Below are positions 1-9,722 of a stretch of 64,000 nucleotides of DNA, piece by piece. The notes beneath the pieces were generated by a model. That model had not been told where the DNA came from and searched no databases. It saw only the letters and a program-made list of their open reading frames with translations. Every line of letters starts with the position of its first letter. Positions within the stretch are counted from its first letter, which is position 1. The translations under genes were made by a program, and so were the position numbers. The stretch is from Salvia splendens (taxonomy: Eukaryota > Streptophyta > Magnoliopsida > Lamiales > Lamiaceae): assembly GCF_004379255.2 (NCBI RefSeq), contig NC_056035.1:32131208-32195207 (forward strand). The letters run 5' to 3'.

Positions 1-823
1 TTGACCTCAGAATTCTAATTCTTGCTCGTGGGTTGTGTGTGTTTTTTTTGAGTCAAGGTTATGTGTTGGTTGACTGGTTGAGTAATTGATTGTGTTTGCA
101 TTGAATAATTGCGTACAAACACATATGGTGGGTGACAGAGCGACAGGCGACAGATTTAATTGGGGTGGCGGAGCTATAGCTAGGTTTTAGGCCGTGTCGG
201 CTCATTTACTGTCCTGCTTGTCTCCCGCGAGGCAGCGTTTGGCCCAGCTGTATTTACATTTTATCTGCATTATTTTTTTTACCATCTATTTTCAGAGTAT
301 GCCATTGCCAGCCAGCTCCACAAAATTATTAGCTCTTTTTATGTAGATTTATTATTTCAAAATATTTTTTCTGTTCAAAATTAGATTATACATTTATATT
401 TTTTGAAATAATATTTCACTCTAATTAATATATTCAACATTTGTCTATCCAATTAAAATATTTCTTCTCCTTTCTCAAATTAATACTCTATGTTGAATCT
501 TTTTCTCTCTCTAATTGAACATATTAGCCAACAACTCTTAGCCAGGAAAGAGGGAGTAGTACTATAATTTAGAATTAGTTAATTTTCGTACCACTAAATC
601 GATTATCGATTATAGTACTACTTGCAGTGACGGAAGCAGAAAATTAAATAATTCGGAGCTGGAAAATAAAATGTAATTTTACATATAATCTCTGTTCAAC
701 TTTTACGACACACTGATAATAATTGTTTTCGACGAGTCGCCATATCTTGGAATCATCTAAGAATAGTCTCATTTCTAGTTTTTTTTTTAAATTCCCTTTT
801 CAATGTATACACCAATATATCAT
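1..823. other. AT-rich intergenic stretch, nothing recognised
   Basis: No open frame, RNA gene or repeat boundary could be supported here. The stretch is AT-rich with short homopolymer runs. It is the downstream side of the hAT relic that follows on the minus strand, and may hold that element's missing terminus, but no terminal inverted repeat was found. Confidence 0.5.
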
Positions 824-2440
824 TCATCCATTCATTTCCATTCTATTTCGCAAATCTGTCTTGAAAAATTTCATTGAATAAAATACTCTCTCAACATAAG
901 CTATTGCAACCGATAGGATCAGTGTCAACTCAATCAGACTGTGCACCAAGGGGAAAGCTTTATCTCTTCTGGTAGAAACCAAAATCCTTGCTAGATTTCC
1001 CAAATCTTCAATGTTGGAGAACTCAACTTTATCGCTGACATAAATTTTAAGTTGATTTGGAAAAGACATACATTCAGTAGACGAGAAGTCACCCGGATAA
1101 GGTTTTGCATGACGAACCAACTTGTCGACGTTAAAGCTCGCAAATAAGTTTTTTGGACTAAAGTAATTCATGCAAGTAAGCAATTCTGTACTCACTTTTG
1201 GGAAACGAATTTCCATCTTTTGAGTAAGTAAATCAAGAACTTAATAATAAAAAATGTGACTTTCATATTTAATAGATAATTAATTGTAATTATAATAGAG
1301 AAATAAAATGTGAATCTTACTTGATAGTAAATCTCCACTTTGTAAAGATGATAATTAGTTACACGTCAATCCTGCTTCATATGCACACGAGACTTGATGG
1401 TATCATTCATACTAATAACCACCCAAAACTCTTCTCCCAAGAATTGATTCCACCAATTCTCTCTCAAATCTCGCAAAATCCTTTTGGTTGTATCAATCAA
1501 AGATGTAGTTTGGACGATATTTTGATCCCTAAGTTGTAGAATTGTTGGCAAATCATTCGTTGTCCCAAACAATAGTTTCATCAAGTGTAAAACAAAAACA
1601 AAGTCATAACTCTCCATCCTCATAACCAATGTTTTTGATATACCTCTATTATTCGGATTGATACCATCTTCATACACATGTTCAAGCACTTCAATTATCA
1701 ACGACCACATGCTTTTTAAACGAAGCAAAGTAGTCAAGTGTGACCCCCATCGAAGTGTCGCTTGGTCGTTTTAAACTCATCTCTAGATTTAAACCTCTTC
1801 CACTTTTAATATCTCCACTTTCTAGACATTCGATAATTTTTCATGCTCAAACTGCCGTTATTTGTCCCTTCTTTTAAAAGATGTTCCACATGTGCTGACA
1901 ATCATAGTGAGAATGCTAAAAAATCACTTTGAACACCATGTTCTTTTGAGCATTTACCACTATTAATTGGAGCTCATGGACAAAACAATGAATGTACTTA
2001 GCAGATGGATTTTCATTCAATATAAGCGATTTCAAACTATTGTACTCACCCTGCATATTTGATGCACTGTCATAACCTTGATCTCTTAATCATGAAAAAG
2101 ATAAACCATGCTTAGTAGATATTAAGCCAATCCATTCATTCAAAGATTTTGCCTTAATATCATTGATATGAACTAAGGACAAGAATATATCTACAATCTC
2201 CCCATCATTGTTAACATATCTCGGAACCAAAGCAATTCGCTCTTTTATCAACGCCTAGCGAGCTTCATCAACCAAAAGAGAGAAATTTTGATTTTTAATA
2301 TCGTAGTTTCCACACCATAACAATTTATCAATTTTCTTTTGAACTAAGGGACTAACCATCTAATTATTGCCATGAGCATTCTCCAATGTCATCACTACTA
2401 CCTCAAAGTTTTTGCTCACGCAACCAATCAAAGTATTTTT
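824..2440 (-). pseudogene. hAT transposase relic, TTF-type/DUF4371 family (copy 1)
   Basis: Read on the minus strand, the region gives in order: a DUF4371-like part with the motif DQGYDSASNMQGE (about 2045-2095) and VLRYVNNDGEIVDIF-like residues; a middle part at 1366-1737 resembling the FVFVLHLMK segment of plant zinc finger MYM-type 1-like proteins; and at 824-1216 a C-terminal hAT dimerisation domain with PLVHSLIELTLILSVAIAYV followed by ERVFYSMK and LRNRM. These proteins descend from hAT transposases. Several stops and frame changes lie between the parts (for example just before DQGYD), so it is not functional. A related copy lies at 29935-31121 and continues at 36432. The family call is made from motif order. 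No inverted repeats or target duplication of the parent element could be found. Confidence 0.72.
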
Positions 2441-2450
2441 AGAAAGTTCC

Positions 2451-2596
2451 CCTATTTTCATAATCCAATAATTCATCATTTTAGAGTCTAATGAAAATAA
2501 GATTATCTGACTCAATCTAAATTCCTATTTTCATAATCCAATAATTCATCATTTTAGAGTCTAATGAAAATTAGATTATCTGACTCAACCTAAATT
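2451..2596. repeat. Tandem duplication, two 73-bp units
   Basis: The unit beginning CCTATTTTCATAATCC at 2451 recurs at 2524 with only about two mismatches. It lies upstream of the hAT relic's coding remnant. The second hAT copy (about 36600-36670) shows a single unit, so the duplication arose in this copy after the two separated. Confidence 0.85.
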
Positions 2597-3005
2597 CCAA
2601 CTAAAAGAGTGGAACATAGAGATGAAATTTGTAAATGAAGCTAATAAATTACTACTACTAAGGGTATGTTCATTTTGTTTGAGATGGTATTATTAGAAAT
2701 GAAAGTTGGTTAGAATCGTGGCTTATTGGCTCACATAATTAAACCATTCCATAGGTGTTCGGCTTCCATGAATTATTAGGCCAAGTTTTGACAAGTATGA
2801 AATATTTTTTAATTTTCTTTATATAGATTTTATTATGAGCGAATGCATATACACTTGGAGTTAGGGATTCTAAAAAGTAGGAACATAAATTCTATTTCAT
2901 TCTCAATTCTTTACGCAAATTCCAATGCTGTTATAATTATCATCATTTGCAGAAAAAATGAAAATGGAGATTTCTTAAGAGTATAGTGTAGGTCGTGGCT
3001 ATCTA

Positions 3006-3349
3006 AGAAGATTCAGCTCCAATACACTTCGGTCTTGGATTCTACTAAAACCAATCGGAACTATCAAACATGCAAATCACACAATGTATATGAAATGAGT
3101 AAAACATAGAACAATCAAGAAGGGAAGAATTAATGGAGATTTTATTCAGAAATTTTATGGAAGAAGTTGAGCTCTCTCGGATGAAAACCCTCGTTTCTCT
3201 CTCAGCTCGAAAGTGTGTAAAAACTCTAACTAATTCTCTCCCATTCACAACATTCAAATATGGTGGGAAAGTTTGAAAACAGAAAATACAATTTACACAT
3301 CAGTCTCTATACTTCATAAGTTTTGCAGTTTTGGCCCAACTTCATAACA
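3006..3349 (-). repeat. 3' LTR of copia-1
   Basis: This 344-bp terminal repeat is near-identical to 7382-7725. On the element's strand it is the downstream LTR, preceded by the purine tract AAGGTGGAGATT (3350-3361 on the minus strand). The outermost base pair of the TG end is mutated. Confidence 0.9.
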
Positions 3350-3456
3350 AATCTCCACCTTGGGACATAACTGGACAAACTCTCAAACACTTTCTTCTTC
3401 TTCTTCATTCACTTCAGTTGGGTCAGATTTACCAACTCCATGCAGTAATTCAGCTT

Positions 3457-6400
3457 CTATCCGGGCAAGACCTTAGTCAGCATATCAGATGCATTATGTT
3501 CTGTTGCAACCTTTTCAATCTTCACTAAGCCTCTTTCCACTTCATCTCTTATAAAGTGTAGTTTAACATCCACATGCTTGCTCCTTTCATGAAACGTTTG
3601 GTGCTTTGATAGACATATAGCACTGTTGGAGTCACACAATACTGTCACTGTGTCTTGATGTACTCCAAAATCAGAACATATTCCTCTCAGCCACATGCTC
3701 TCTTTTACTGCCTCAGTTAAGGAAATATATTCAGCTTCTGTTGTTGAGAGTGCTACCACTGATTGGAGGCTCTACTTCCAGCTTACTGCTGCACCATACA
3801 AGCAAAACACATATCCGGATTGTGACTTTCTTGTGTCAATGTTTGTTGCAAAATCAGAATCACAAAACCCCATAAGAGGCTGCCCCACAATCTTCTCACT
3901 CCCATCAAATAGAATTCCATAATCTTGAGTGCCATTTAGATACCTCAAAATCCATTTCAAAGCATGCCAATGTTCCAAACCAGGATCTGCCATATACCTA
4001 CTTGCAACACTTATAGCATGACTGATATCTGGTCTTGTACACACCATGGTGTACATGATACTTCCCACTATGTTCGCATATGGGATTTTGTCCATCTTTC
4101 TTTTCTGAATGTCATCTTGGGGGCTCTGACTAACACTAAGCTTGAATTGCTGGCTTAAGGGGACAGACACTGGCCTGCTGTGGCTCATCTGAAATTTCTC
4201 AATGACATTCTTGATGTAATCCATTTGTGTCAGCCAGATTTTCCTCTGATATCTATCCCTTATGATCTCCATTCCAAGGATCTTCTTTGCATCTCCAAGA
4301 TCCTTCATGTCAAACTCATTCTTCAAGTCAAATTTTACCAGCTCCACCTCCTCTTTATACCTGGCAGAAACTAGCATATCATCTATATATAACAGTAGAT
4401 ATGCCACATCAACTCCATCTTTTCTCTTAATGTAAACACAATGATCATATAGTGATTTCTCAAAACCAATTCTCTGCATAAATTCATTGAATCTGAGGTA
4501 CCACTGTCTTGAGCTTTGCTTAAGGCCATAGAGGCTTCTCTTCAACAAGCACACCTTTCCCTCGTTCCCCGGTTGAACAAAATCAGGTGGCTGCTCCATA
4601 TATATTTTTTCTTCAAGTTCACCGTGGAGAAATGCTGTCTTAACATCGAGTTGCTGCAACTCCCAATCTCTTTGTGCAACAATAGCAAGCAAAACTCTAA
4701 TGGAGCTGTGTTTTACCACGGGGGAGAAAATCTCATTGTAATCCACTCCCTCTTTCTGTGTGAAGCCTTTAGCTACTAATCTAGCTTTAAATCTTATTTG
4801 ATTGTTGTTGAAAGCTTCAATTTTCTTCTTGAAAATCCATTTACATCCCACTGTTTTCTGATCAGTTGGCCTTAATACCAGAATCCATGTGTGATTCTTG
4901 TACAAGCTGTCAATTTCCTCTTGCATAGCCAACAACCACTTGTCCTTCTCTGGGCTCCTTATTGCTTCCTTGTATGTAGAAGGCTCATGGAAATCCATCT
5001 GTTCAACTACAACTAGGGCATAGTGCATCATATCAAAGTCATTGAACCTGGAGGGAAGTCTGATGTTTCTCCTTGCTTTATCTATAGCAATCACTCTCAC
5101 TGGAGTCTTGGTGTTGCCTTGACTTCCAGTAGATCCACCATCAGTAACTCCTCTTGGATCACCCTGGGTATCAGATGTAGCTTCTCTCTGACTCTCCACC
5201 TCAAAATGAATTCTCTGAACTTCTTTATTGAGGAATGGCATCTCAGACTCTCTGAACACTACATCTCTACTAATGATCACTTTCTTGTTTCCCTCCTCAC
5301 AGCACCATAATCTATAACCTCTGACTCCCTTTGATAGCCAATCATAACACATCTCAGAGCTCGAGGTTCCAATTTGCCTTGCTTTATGTGAGCATAAGCT
5401 CTACATCCAAAAGGCCTTAGCCTTGAATAATCTCCACCTGAGTCATACCACCTACTGTCAGGTGTTTCATTCTCAATAGCAGTAGAGGGGCACTTATTTA
5501 TCAGAGTAACAGCCGTGGAAGCTGCTTCAGCCCAGAACGGCTTTGACATACCAGAGGATATCAACATGCACCTTACCCTCTCAAGAATGGTTCTATTTGC
5601 CCTCTCAGCAACCCCATTTTATTGTGGGTTGTGAGGGACTGTCCTATGCCTTTTCACCCCCTTATTCCTACAGAACTCATCAAACTCATAGGACAAAATT
5701 TCCAGCCCATTATCAGTCCTAAGACATCTCAATGACTTCCCTTTCTCTAATTCAACTTCTGTGCACCATTCTTGAAACTTCTTAAACATTTCTGGCTTTT
5801 CTTTCATTATAACTATCCACAATTTCCTTGAAAAATCATCAACAAAGGATAAGAAGTACCTGCCTCCTCCAATGCTATTAACTGATGCAGGCCCCCATAT
5901 GTCACTGTGGACATATTGGAGAGGTTCTGTTGAGGTGTGCTTGCCCATTCCATATGGCAGCTTCTTACTCTTCCCGAGGATGCATTCTTCACAAGATCCA
6001 ATGTCCCCTTGCATTTCAGTATCTTGCACTTGAATCATGCCCAACTTTACCAACTGCTTCAAACCAGCATCTCGAACATGGCCTAGCCTTGCATGCCAAT
6101 TGATGGATTGCTGTGTGGAATTTACAGATCCTTCCACTGCTTCAGCTTGCAGATAGTAGAGTACATTGTTTCTGATAGCCTTCATCATTATCTGGCCATC
6201 CTTTGTGACAAGCATCTCTCCACCAAACAATGTCTTCTCAAGAAGACCAAGGGAGATCAGGTTCCTTTTAATTGATGGGATATATCTGACATCAGTGAGT
6301 GTCCTTAAAGATCCATCATCCATTCTCAAGCATATGTTTCCTACACCCTTGACCTCACATACATGATCGTCCCCCAACAACACTGAGCCATCTGATTCTT

Positions 6401-7336
6401 TCAAGTTCCAGAACCACTCAAGATTTGAAGACATGTGGAAACTGCAGCCTGAATCCATGATCCACAACTTGGATATTGGACCGCTCATGACCACATTAAG
6501 GGCCCTAGCTTCCTCAACCTCTTCAGTAACAGCTGTTGTTCTCTCTTCTTTCTCAGATTCAGCTTGCTTCCTTTTCCAAGCATAACAATTCCTCTTGATG
6601 TGTCCTGGTTTCTTACACCAGTAGCAATTTCTTGTATCCTTTTGATCAGTTTCCTTGGGGGCTCGAGGTTTCCACTTATCAGAGGAGGGTTTCTTTGGCT
6701 TAAATTGCTTCTTGACTGCTGCTTTCACACTCAGGCTTTCTGCAGCTTGATCAATCGGCTTAGTGGCCGATTTCTGCATTCCCTTCATTTTCAATGCAGA
6801 GTACACTTCTTCCAAAGTTACCTTCGAATCTCTTCCCAGTAGCATGAAGTCCTTGAATTGCTCAAAACTCTTAGGCAGGGCATTCAATAACATCAAAGCC
6901 TTGTCCTCATCCTTCATAGGATCATCCACGCTTTCAAGATCATCAATACACTTGCGGAAGTCTTCTAATTTATCTGCAAGATTCTTGGTGTCAAATATCT
7001 TGAAATTGAACAATCTCTGCTTGAGGTGCAATCTATTGGAAATGGACTTTTCCATATAAATTTTCTCTAATCTTTCCCAAACACCTGCGGCATCCTCTTC
7101 CTTCTGAACCTCCCTCAAGACTCTATCACTGAGGGATAATACGATGGAGCTATACGCCTTATACTCCATCTCTTGCGACTTCGCTGCATCTTCCTCTTGA
7201 GTCTCCTTCTTATCCGTCTTGGATTTCACATAATCCCAGACACCTTGCTGCATCAAGACAGTCTCATTTTCAAACGCCACAGGCCGAAATCGTTTTCTCC
7301 GGTGAATCGCTCTACATCAAACTTGGCCGTAGACAT
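3457..7336 (-). pseudogene. copia-1 gag-pol polyprotein, broken
   Basis: The natural start is the ATG at 7334-7336 (MSTAKFDVERFTGEN), not the later in-frame codons. Domains in order: gag; a CCHC zinc knuckle CYWCKKPGHIKRNC (about 6580-6620); an aspartic protease site MDSGCSFHM; an integrase with an HHCC region (WHARLGH...CEEC) and core motifs LRTDNG and NGVAERANR; a reverse transcriptase with YIDDM; and an RNase H ending near 3457. There are four lesions: a frameshift near 7285, a TAA at 5619-5621 in the integrase PQ*NGVAER motif, a frameshift near 5330 and a TAG at 3772-3774 just after SWK. The protein would make virus-like particles and copy and insert the element, but this copy cannot. Confidence 0.9.
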
Positions 7337-7381
7337 TGTTGATTGCGTCGTCGTTTCTCATTCCCACAGACGGCGCCAATT

Positions 7382-7725
7382 TGAAGATTCAACTCCAATA
7401 CACTTCGGTCTTGGATTCTACTAAAACCAATCGGAACTATCAAACATGCAAATCACACAATGTATATGAAATGAGTAAAACAGAGAACAATCAAGAAGGG
7501 AAGAATCAATGGAGATTTTATTCAGAAATCTTATGGAAGAAGTTGAGCTCTCTCGGATGAAAACCCTCGTTTCTCTCTCAGCTCGAAATTGTGTAAAAAC
7601 TCTAACTAATTCCATCCCATTCACAACATTCAAATATGGTGGGAAAGTTTGAAAACAGAAAATACAATTTACACATCAGTCCCTATACTTCATAAGTTTT
7701 GCAGTTTTGGCCCAACTTCATAACA
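7382..7725 (-). repeat. 5' LTR of copia-1
   Basis: This 344-bp LTR has intact TG...CA ends. On the element's strand it lies upstream of the polyprotein and would carry the promoter. Part of it, together with hAT flank, has been duplicated to its right (see 7592-8097). Confidence 0.9.
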
Positions 7726-8097
7726 ATCTATAAAGCCAATAAGATTGTATTAAACATTGTAAACACTATTAATACTTAGAACTGAGATTAAATCTTGTTA
7801 TATTCAAAAAAGGTGAACACACATAATATATATAGAGCCAACATTCAAATAGTATGTAAAAACTCTAACTAATTCCCTCCCATTCACAACATTCAAATAT
7901 GGTGGGAAAGTTTGAAAACAGAAAATACAATTTACTCATCAGTCCCTATACTTCATAAGTTTTGCAGTTTTGGCCCAACTTCATAACAATCTATAGAGCC
8001 AATAAGATTGTATTAAACATTTTAAACACTATTAATACTTAGAACTGAGATTAAATCTTGTTATATTCGAAAAACGGTGAACACACATAATATATAT
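7592..8097. repeat. Tandem duplication of LTR end plus hAT flank, period 263 bp
   Basis: The segment starting TGTAAAAACTCTAACTAATT at 7592 runs through the end of the copia-1 LTR, the ATCTA site and hAT flank to about 7834. It is repeated from 7855 to about 8097, with about 20 bp of extra sequence between the copies. Because the duplicated unit crosses the LTR/target junction, the event came after the copia-1 insertion. The second copy holds a solo LTR fragment without coding sequence. Confidence 0.85.
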
Positions 8098-8158
8098 ATC
8101 AAATGAAAAGTGTGGTGTCAAGGATTGAAGGTGAACTCTCAAAATCCGTAAAGCATAA

Positions 8159-9132
8159 GAGCATCCGCCGCAGCGGTGAGTGGACACCCGTCCGTGCCAG
8201 CGGCGCGGCACCGCCTGCTCGCCGCTGCGCTCTTGCCGCTAGCGCGGAGCTGCTCGATGCATCGAGCACATCCGTGCCAGCGAGCAGCTGACGTGGCACG
8301 TTCTGATTGGCCAACGGCATTTCCGTTGGAAATTCATTTTTTTTAATCGAAAATAATACCAAAAATTTAAAAAAAATTAGATTTCCAAAAATATGGCTGT
8401 TTTTTTTACCATTTTTCTGGAATTTTTTTAATTTTTTTGATTTTATTATTCCCAAAATCATCTATAAATACACACATTTATAATCCATTTTTGCACATCA
8501 AATCATCTCTCATTCATCTTTTATTCATATTTTTTCATACAACTTATCTACATCTTCCTCTCTTATTCAAATCCTCTCAAATGGATTTCACCAATCTCAT
8601 TGCGGAAACGGAGCGCGAAGAACAAGAATACTATGAACAATATCGTGCCGCCTACGAAGCCTATGTCACCGCGAATACCCCCGCCCCTCCTCCTCGGCCA
8701 ACTAGATCAACTCGCCGCTACATCCATCGTGACCGGGAGGGAGCCAACGAAATGATCGAAACAAGGAACACAATGCGCGATACCCGAGCCCACATTGAGC
8801 TACAAGAAGGCCTAATCAAACACATTTGAGCGAAATTCGGTCACGAGTAGTGGGTTTTTTTAAATTTTATGAATTTAATTATGTAATTTTTAATTTTTAG
8901 GATTTTAGTTATGTACTTTTTAATTTTTAAGATTTTAATTATGTACTTTTTAATTTTTAGGATTTTAATTATGTAATTTTTAATTTTTTTTATAATTTGT
9001 AATAGTATTCTAGATATTTTTAATGCATTTTTATTTTGTGGAAATATTTTTATTTAAATTGAATAATATAATGGTGGGACCCTTGAGCTTGTCCTTGCGG
9101 AAGAGTATGGATGTGAGTCTTGTGCTCTTGCC
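8159..9132 (+). mobile_element. Internally deleted PIF/Harbinger element
   Basis: TAA trinucleotides flank this block (8156-8158 and 9133-9135), the target duplication typical of PIF/Harbinger. The left flank matches the second hAT copy near 38380 up to this point and then diverges, which sets the left edge. The left end begins GAGCATCCGCCGCAGCGG, the usual start of plant Harbinger miniature elements and close to the ends at 15419 and 57513. The right end (GTGCTC followed by TTGCC) is degenerate, so the right boundary is uncertain by a few bases. The block contains a short transposase-derived frame (8581-8829) followed by an AT-rich tract with several repeats of TTTTTAATTTTTAGGATTTT (8880-8975). 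Confidence 0.65.
8581..8829 (+). pseudogene. HARBI1-like transposase remnant: N- and C-terminal parts fused
   Basis: An 82-residue frame starts MDFTNLIAETEREEQEYYEQ and reaches RRYIHRDREGANE. This matches the region just upstream of the catalytic domain in plant PIF/Harbinger transposases (RRYIxRDxxGANE followed by a long DDE domain). Instead of the catalytic domain, the frame passes directly into RNTMRDTRAHIELQEGLIKH, which resembles the extreme C terminus of the same proteins. The stop is TGA at 8827-8829. Readthrough would give AKFGHE then TAG, suggesting that the family's Trp codon before AKFG became TGA. The whole DDE nuclease is missing, so no transposition activity is possible. The fusion reading is an inference from remembered family structure. 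Confidence 0.6.
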
Positions 9133-9135
9133 TAA

Positions 9136-9518
9136 AAGCAGAGAGTAAAAGTGGGTCCGGGCCCAAATCCGTGCTCAATTTTTTACTCAATTTGTACTTA
9201 TTTGTACTCAATTTTTTTTATTTAAATACTCGTACTAAAAAATTTATTACTTCAATTACAAAAATCCGGCGATTGCAAAACCTGAGTAATAATCGCAGGG
9301 AAGAGTGTCGTAGCTGCAAATGACTTGTACCACAAAATTAATAATATTTTGTGTAGAAATTCAATTAAATACTCACGCTAGTATCGTCTTTATAACATAA
9401 AAAAACTCATGACGCTGGAAGCATGCATAGTTCCCAAATTGCCACTGCATAGTATAAAATATGGAGTATTATTTTAATTTAAAATAATTTCATATTATAA
9501 AAGAAATACTGATATAAT
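9136..9518. other. AT-rich stretch without recognised gene
   Basis: This lies between the Harbinger-type element and copia-2. Only short AT-rich sequence and a GGGTCCGGGCCC tract near 9155 are visible. The 67-residue frame here has no recognisable motif. Confidence 0.5.
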
Positions 9519-9710
9519 TGATAAAACTCGTAGGGGAAATATTCGTCTTATTTTAATGGAAGAACCGATTACATTGTTATATAGACTAAGAATTCTACAC
9601 ATATAAGGTAACCCTAATTTACAATTAATTACAATATATTTCCATATAATCTCCTTGATTTGGTGTAATCTTTTCCTTGATCAATTCCTGATTTCGTGTA
9701 TCTTTTGACA
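9519..9710 (-). repeat. 3' LTR of copia-2
   Basis: This 192-bp terminal repeat runs TGATAAAACTC...TTTTGACA on the plus strand and is preceded on the element's strand by the purine tract GAGGGGGAG. Confidence 0.93.
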
Positions 9711-9719
9711 CTCCCCCTC
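9711..9719 (-). other. copia-2 polypurine tract
   Basis: GAGGGGGAG on the minus strand directly abuts the 3' LTR. It is the expected primer site for plus-strand DNA synthesis. Confidence 0.8.
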
Positions 9720-9722
9720 AAG

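Larger units (their letters stand above)
3006..7725 (-). mobile_element. Ty1/copia LTR retrotransposon copia-1 (full length, degenerate)
   Basis: A 4720-bp element lies in minus orientation with two 344-bp LTRs (3006-3349 and 7382-7725). It is flanked by the 5-bp target duplication ATCTA (3001-3005 and 7726-7730). The uninterrupted site is visible in the second hAT copy near 38220 (GCTATCTATAAAGCC), which proves the insertion and its orientation-independent boundaries. The LTR ends are TGAAG...AACA; the left LTR has lost its terminal T (AG instead of TG). By eye there are about nine mismatches between the LTRs. The primer-binding side, next to the right LTR, reads TTGGCGCCGTCTGTGGG on the minus strand. 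The purine tract next to the left LTR reads AAGGTGGAGATT. The domain order gag-PR-INT-RT-RNaseH places it in Ty1/copia, near Tnt1-like elements. Confidence 0.93.
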
